Shown: positions 30,822 to 34,657 of the stretch, one piece after another
How the letters are laid out: the number at the start of each line of letters is the position of its first letter
How positions within the stretch are numbered: the first letter of the stretch is position 1
NCBI GenBank assembly: GCA_036562635.1
Contig: DATCJU010000089.1
Location: 1 to 34,657, forward strand
DNA length: 34,657 nucleotides
Source of the DNA: DATCJU01 sp036562635
GTDB taxonomy: Bacteria > Actinomycetota > Actinomycetes > Mycobacteriales > Pseudonocardiaceae
Direction: 5' to 3'
The notes under the pieces: model-generated
Databases searched by the model: none
What the model saw: only the letters and a program-made list of their open reading frames with translations
What the model was told of the DNA's origin: nothing
Program-made: the position numbers and the translations under genes

Positions 30822-32402
30822 TCAGAGCCGGGAGGGTGCCGCGGACGCGGCCGCGTCCGGTGCGGCCAGGCGGAAGGTCTCCGCGGTGGCCACCGCGGCG
30901 AGCACCGTCCGCGCCTTGTTCAGGCACTCCTCGTCCTCGGCGGCCGGATCGGAGTCGGCGACCACCCCGGCACCGGCCTGCACGTGCGCCACTCCGTCCC
31001 GGATCAGTGCGGTGCGGATGGCGATGGCGGTGTCCGCGTCCCCGGCGAAGTCCAGGTAGCCGACCACCCCGCCGTACAGGCCGCGACGCGTGGGCTCCAG
31101 CTCCTCGATCAGCTGCATGGCCCGCGGCTTGGGTGCGCCGGAGAGGGTTCCGGCCGGGAAGCAGGCGGTGATCGCGTCGAAGGCGGTACGTCCCTCGGCC
31201 AGCTGACCGGTGACCGTGGAGACGATGTGCATCACGTGGCTGTAGCGCTCCACCCGGAAGAAGTCGACCACGTGCACCGAGCCGGGCCGGCAGACCCGGC
31301 CCAGGTCGTTGCGGGCCAGGTCGACCAGCATCAGGTGCTCGGCCCGCTCCTTCTCGTCGTGCAGCAGCTCCTTCTCCAGCAGGGCGTCCTCGTCCGGGTC
31401 CGGCGAACGCCGACGGGTGCCCGCGATGGGATGGGTGGTGACCTTGCCGTCCCGCACCGTCACCAGCGCCTCCGGGCTGGAGCCGACGATGCTGAAACCG
31501 TCGAGCCGCAGCAGGTACATGTACGGGCTGGGATTGGTGGTGCGCAGCACCCGGTAGACGTCCAGCGGATCGGCGGTGGTCTCGACGTCGAAGCGCTGCG
31601 AGACCACGATCTGGAACGCCTCGCCGGCCCGGATCTCCTCCTTGGCCCGTTCCACGGCCGCCCGGTAGTCGGCGGAGGTGCGCCGCCGCGTGTAGCGCGG
31701 TTCGGCCCGGGTGAAGGTCACCGCGGTGGGCGGGGCCGGCGTGGCCAGCGCCTCGGTCATCGCGTCCAGCCGCGCCAGCGCGGCGTCGTAGGCGGCGTCC
31801 ACCCGCTCCGGGGAGTTGTCCCAGTTCACCGCGTTGGCGATCAGGGTGATCGTGCCCTCGTGGTGGTCCAGCGCCGCCAGGTCGGTAGCCAGCAGCATGA
31901 CCAGCTCGGGAATGTGCAGGTCGTCCTCGGTCAGGACGGGCAGTCGCTCCAGACGGCGCACCGCGTCGTAGCCGATGTAGCCGACCATGCCGCCGGTGAG
32001 CGGAGGCAGGCCGGGCAGCGGCTCGGTGCGCAGCGCGACGACCGTCTCCCGCAGCACGGCCAGCGGGTCCCCGGACAGCGGCAGGCCCACCGGCGGGGTC
32101 CCAGCCCAGGTCGCCTCGCCGCCCACCACGGTCAGGACGGCGGGACTGTGCACCCCGACGAACGACCAACGCGACCAGGAGCGGCCGTTCTCCGCCGACT
32201 CGAACAGGAACGTGCCGGGACGGTCCGCAGCCAGCTTCCGGTACACCCCCACCGGGGTCTCCCCGTCGGCGAGCAACCGGCGGACCACCGGAATCACCCG
32301 ACGGTCCCGCGCCAACGCACGGAACTCCTCACGGCTGGGGCTGACCACCCCGATGCTGCCGCTGTTCGCGCTGACCATGAAGTCATTCTGCCCGGGTGAC
32401 AT
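30822..32402 (-). CDS. trpE: Anthranilate synthase component I
   Basis: 526 residues from ATG 32402. It makes anthranilate from chorismate and ammonia supplied by TrpG. The chorismate-binding domain shows GEAFQIVVSQRF, NPSPYMYLLRLDGFSIVGSSPE, PIAGTRRRSPDPDEDALLEKELL, EHLMLVDLARNDLGRVC, and FPAGTLSGAPKPRAM, ending in YGGVVGYLDFAGDADTAIAIRT and QAGAGVVADSDP. The N-terminal domain carries the feedback site region with the LLES-type motif as LFESAENG. TrpG is not fused and not adjacent. A second ATG at 32378 is possible. No leader peptide with tandem Trp codons is seen in the 104 bases before the divergent gene. Confidence 0.95.
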   Translation of the reverse strand: MSPGQNDFMVSANSGSIGVVSPSREEFRALARDRRVIPVVRRLLADGETPVGVYRKLAADRPGTFLFESAENGRSWSRWSFVGVHSPAVLTVVGGEATWAGTPPVGLPLSGDPLAVLRETVVALRTEPLPGLPPLTGGMVGYIGYDAVRRLERLPVLTEDDLHIPELVMLLATDLAALDHHEGTITLIANAVNWDNSPERVDAAYDAALARLDAMTEALATPAPPTAVTFTRAEPRYTRRRTSADYRAAVERAKEEIRAGEAFQIVVSQRFDVETTADPLDVYRVLRTTNPSPYMYLLRLDGFSIVGSSPEALVTVRDGKVTTHPIAGTRRRSPDPDEDALLEKELLHDEKERAEHLMLVDLARNDLGRVCRPGSVHVVDFFRVERYSHVMHIVSTVTGQLAEGRTAFDAITACFPAGTLSGAPKPRAMQLIEELEPTRRGLYGGVVGYLDFAGDADTAIAIRTALIRDGVAHVQAGAGVVADSDPAAEDEECLNKARTVLAAVATAETFRLAAPDAAASAAPSRL

Positions 32403-32506
32403 CTCGCCCCAGGACGCGGGAGCGGGTGAGAGGAGCGGAGCGGGTAGCGCAAGAATTGCGGTTCCGAGGTCGTCGACCACCTCTCGGAGTCGGAGGTGAT
32501 GCCGAG
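32403..32506. promoter_or_regulatory. Divergent trpE / debranching-enzyme promoter region with two dyads
   Basis: 104 bases. CGCAA-GAA-TTGCG (32448-32460) is a perfect dyad with a three-base centre. GAGGTCGTCGACCACCTC (32466-32483) is palindromic except for one symmetric position. They lie side by side, so one or two regulators could act here on one or both genes. GGAGG at 32492-32496 is the ribosome binding site of the plus-strand gene. -35/-10 boxes are not clear. Confidence 0.45.
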
Positions 32507-34657
32507 GTGACCACAGGCTGGACGTTCGCCGGTGAGCCGTCCGTGGTGGGTCCCGGAGGGGTGACCCTCGTCGAGGGCTCGACCTTCTGCCTGTGCGACC
32601 GGACCGGTGACATCGAGCCGGGAGGCACACAGGGCCTGTTCGTCCAGGACACCCGAGTGGTCTCGCGCTGGCAGCTGCGGCTGGACGACGAGCCGCTGCA
32701 GCCGTTGACCATGTTGACGAACGCGCCGTACCGGGCCTCGTTCCTGTGCCGGGTCAAGCCGACCGCGAGCGGTGGTGAGCGGGCGCTGTTGGTGCGCCGG
32801 GACCGGTTCGTCGGCAACGGCATGCGGGAGGACATCTCCGTCGTCAACCTGCGCGGCGAGACCAGCCAGTGCGAGCTCACGCTCACCGTGGACTGCGATT
32901 TCGCGGACCTCTTCGAGGTCAAGGAGGGGCGGGTCCGCGGCCGTGGCGAGCGCACGACGGCCTGTCACGACACCGCCCTGGAGTACACCTACTCCTGGCG
33001 GGAACGCACCCGCGCCTGCCGCGTGACGGTGGAGCTGGGCGAGGACGGCGACCCCACCACCCTGCACGTCCTGCCCGGTCTGGTGGTGTTCCGGGTCCTG
33101 GTGCCCCCGCGCGGTACCTGGCGGGCGAGCGTGTTGGCCACCACGGGGGTCGACGGACGGGCGCTGCACCTGCAGTTCCCCCTGGACCGCCCGGTGGAGG
33201 ACGCGGCTCCGGCCACCCGACTGGTCGAGTGGGTGGAGCGGGCGCCACGGGTGCTGGTCCGGGACCGCTCGCTGGTCCACGCGTGGGACCGCAGCCGCGC
33301 CGACCTGGGGTCGTTGCGGATCCACGACTCCGAGTGCGGTACCACCGCGGTGGCGGCCGGGGCGCCCTGGTTCATGACGCTGTTCGGGCGGGACTCGCTG
33401 CTCACCTCCTACATGGCACTGCCGCTCGACCCGTCCCTCGCGGTCGGCACACTGCGCACCCTGGCCAGTCACCAGGGACGGCAGGTGGATCCACGCAGCG
33501 AGGAGGAGCCCGGGCGGATCCTGCACGAGGTCCGTGCCGGGGTGGACGCGGAGCTGGCCCTGGGCGGCAGCAACGTCTACTACGGCACCGCCGACGCCAC
33601 CCCGCTGTTCGTCGTGCTCCTGGGTGAGCTGCGCCGGTGGGGTCTGGCCGAGCAGGACGTGGCCGACCTGCTCCCGCACGCCGACCGGGCGCTGGAGTGG
33701 ATCGAGCGGTACGGCGACCGGGACGGCGACGGGTTCGTCGAGTACCAGCGGGCCACGGACCGCGGCCTGGTCAACCAGGGCTGGAAGGACTCCTGGGACG
33801 GGATCAACTTCGCCGACGGGCGGATCGCCGAGCCGCCCATCGCCCTGGCCGAGGTCCAGGGCTACGTCTACGCGGCCTACCTGGCCCGGGCCTACCTGGC
33901 CCAGCAGCAGGACGACCGGGACACCGCGGAGCACTACGTGCACCGTGCCCGGCGGCTGCGCAAGGAGTTCAACGAGAAGTTCTGGTTGCCCGACCGCGGC
34001 TGGTACGCGGTGGCGCTGGACCGGAACAAGCGGCCCGTGGACGCCCTGACCTCCAACATCGGTCACTGCCTGTGGAGCGGGATCGTCGACCCCGACAGGG
34101 CCACGGCGGTGGCCGAGCGCCTGCTGTCCCCGGAGATGTTCACCGGCTGGGGCGTGCGCACCCTGGCCAGCACCATGGGCGCGTACAACCCGATGAGCTA
34201 CCACAACGGCTCGGTGTGGCCGCACGACAACGCGCTCGTCGCCTCCGGGCTGATGCGGTACGGGTTCACCGAACAGGCCCAGCGGGTGGCCTGCGGCATC
34301 CTGGACGCGGCCGCGGCGTTCGACGGTCGGCTGCCCGAACTGTTCTGCGGCTTCGACCGGGACGAGTACCCCGCACCGGTGCCCTACCCCACCTCCTGCT
34401 CGCCGCAGGCGTGGGCCGCGGCCACCCCGATCCAGCTGCTGCGGGTGCTGCTGGGTTTCACCCCGGACATCCCGAACGGACGGGTGTGGCTCAACCCGGC
34501 GCTGCCGCCCCGGCTGGCCGACCTCTCCCTGCTGGGGCTGCCCCTGGCCGGGACCCGGGTGGACATCCGGGTCCGGGGCGGCGAAGTGGAGGTGAGCGGG
34601 CTGCCGGAGGGCGTGGAGCTGATCCGGGCACCCCGCCCGGTGATCAGCCCGATCCTG
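32507..34657 (+). CDS. Amylo-alpha-1,6-glucosidase / glycogen debranching-type protein (3' end outside window)
   Basis: The frame is open from GTG 32507 for 717 codons to the last base, so the stop lies beyond the window but the protein is nearly complete for this family. Residues about 18-205 match the N-terminal debranching-associated domain (VEGSTFCLCDRTGDIEPGG, GLFVQDTRVVSRW). The catalytic (alpha/alpha)6 domain follows with WFMTLFGRDSLLTSY (from residue 288), QGWKDSWDGI (from about 425), GWGVRTLAS and SYHNGSVWPHDNA (near 565), as in bacterial MGH1-like debranching relatives. It should act on alpha-1,6 branches or related glucosides in the cytoplasm; the exact substrate is unproven. GGAGG stands ten bases before the start. 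Divergent from trpE. Confidence 0.85.
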   Translation, partial: MTTGWTFAGEPSVVGPGGVTLVEGSTFCLCDRTGDIEPGGTQGLFVQDTRVVSRWQLRLDDEPLQPLTMLTNAPYRASFLCRVKPTASGGERALLVRRDRFVGNGMREDISVVNLRGETSQCELTLTVDCDFADLFEVKEGRVRGRGERTTACHDTALEYTYSWRERTRACRVTVELGEDGDPTTLHVLPGLVVFRVLVPPRGTWRASVLATTGVDGRALHLQFPLDRPVEDAAPATRLVEWVERAPRVLVRDRSLVHAWDRSRADLGSLRIHDSECGTTAVAAGAPWFMTLFGRDSLLTSYMALPLDPSLAVGTLRTLASHQGRQVDPRSEEEPGRILHEVRAGVDAELALGGSNVYYGTADATPLFVVLLGELRRWGLAEQDVADLLPHADRALEWIERYGDRDGDGFVEYQRATDRGLVNQGWKDSWDGINFADGRIAEPPIALAEVQGYVYAAYLARAYLAQQQDDRDTAEHYVHRARRLRKEFNEKFWLPDRGWYAVALDRNKRPVDALTSNIGHCLWSGIVDPDRATAVAERLLSPEMFTGWGVRTLASTMGAYNPMSYHNGSVWPHDNALVASGLMRYGFTEQAQRVACGILDAAAAFDGRLPELFCGFDRDEYPAPVPYPTSCSPQAWAAATPIQLLRVLLGFTPDIPNGRVWLNPALPPRLADLSLLGLPLAGTRVDIRVRGGEVEVSGLPEGVELIRAPRPVISPIL

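Noticed and set aside
32403..32530. Search for a Trp-rich leader peptide and attenuator before trpE
   Set aside because: No short frame with adjacent Trp codons and no terminator hairpin with T-run is present on the trpE strand.

Overview
The window is GC-rich actinobacterial chromosome. Strong third-position GC in the coding frames, many GTG starts, 1-8 nt stop/start overlaps and the gene order trpE - Trp-associated membrane protein - trpC - trpB - trpA - lgt ... gltBD ... pyk - tesB all point to an actinomycete, most likely Pseudonocardiaceae or a close relative. That placement is inferred from gene order and protein style, not from a marker gene. I recognise no insertion sequence, prophage, integrase, CRISPR array, tRNA or rRNA. 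The content looks like ordinary chromosome with a few less conserved inserts.

Left part (1-8.9 kb). The 3' end of a PLP-dependent decarboxylase gene converges on a membrane-anchored helix-turn-helix protein. Next, on the minus strand, is pyk-tesB, translationally coupled. Divergent from pyk is a VanZ-like membrane protein, which overlaps a convergent small gene of unknown function tail to tail. A coupled pair on the minus strand follows: a zinc alcohol/formaldehyde dehydrogenase and an extended SDR. Divergent from these is an MSMEG_6728-type protein. A short AT-rich segment and a 20-bp perfect hairpin separate it from gltD.

Middle (8.9-23.2 kb). gltBD (NADPH glutamate synthase) runs leftward. 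Divergent from it is a cobalamin riboswitch followed by an ABC importer, btuFCD-like, with GTGA overlaps between genes; the riboswitch makes vitamin B12 or a related corrinoid the likely substrate. Then comes a DctA/GltP-type dicarboxylate symporter (minus). A TAXI-family binding lipoprotein (plus) has no TRAP permease in the window. It converges on an OmpR-type two-component system (minus; regulator first, kinase second).

Right part (23.2-34.7 kb). A tryptophan operon runs leftward: trpE, an eight-segment membrane protein, the TIGR02234 membrane protein, trpC, trpB, trpA and a hairpin terminator. It is followed by a secreted LasA/beta-lytic-type M23 endopeptidase, then lgt. trpG, trpD and trpF are absent from this cluster. 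Divergent from trpE is a nearly complete glycogen-debranching-type glycosidase that runs off the window.

Most noteworthy: the B12 riboswitch with two competing GACACC segments that could form a translational switch; the orphan TAXI receptor beside a two-component system and a dicarboxylate carrier; the M23 gene between trpA and lgt, bounded by strong hairpins; paired dyads in the trpE/debrancher intergenic region; 22-bp spaced TGTTAAAG repeats upstream of gltB; and a possible tiny leaderless transcription unit at 8753-8873. I do not see a clearly new multi-gene system.
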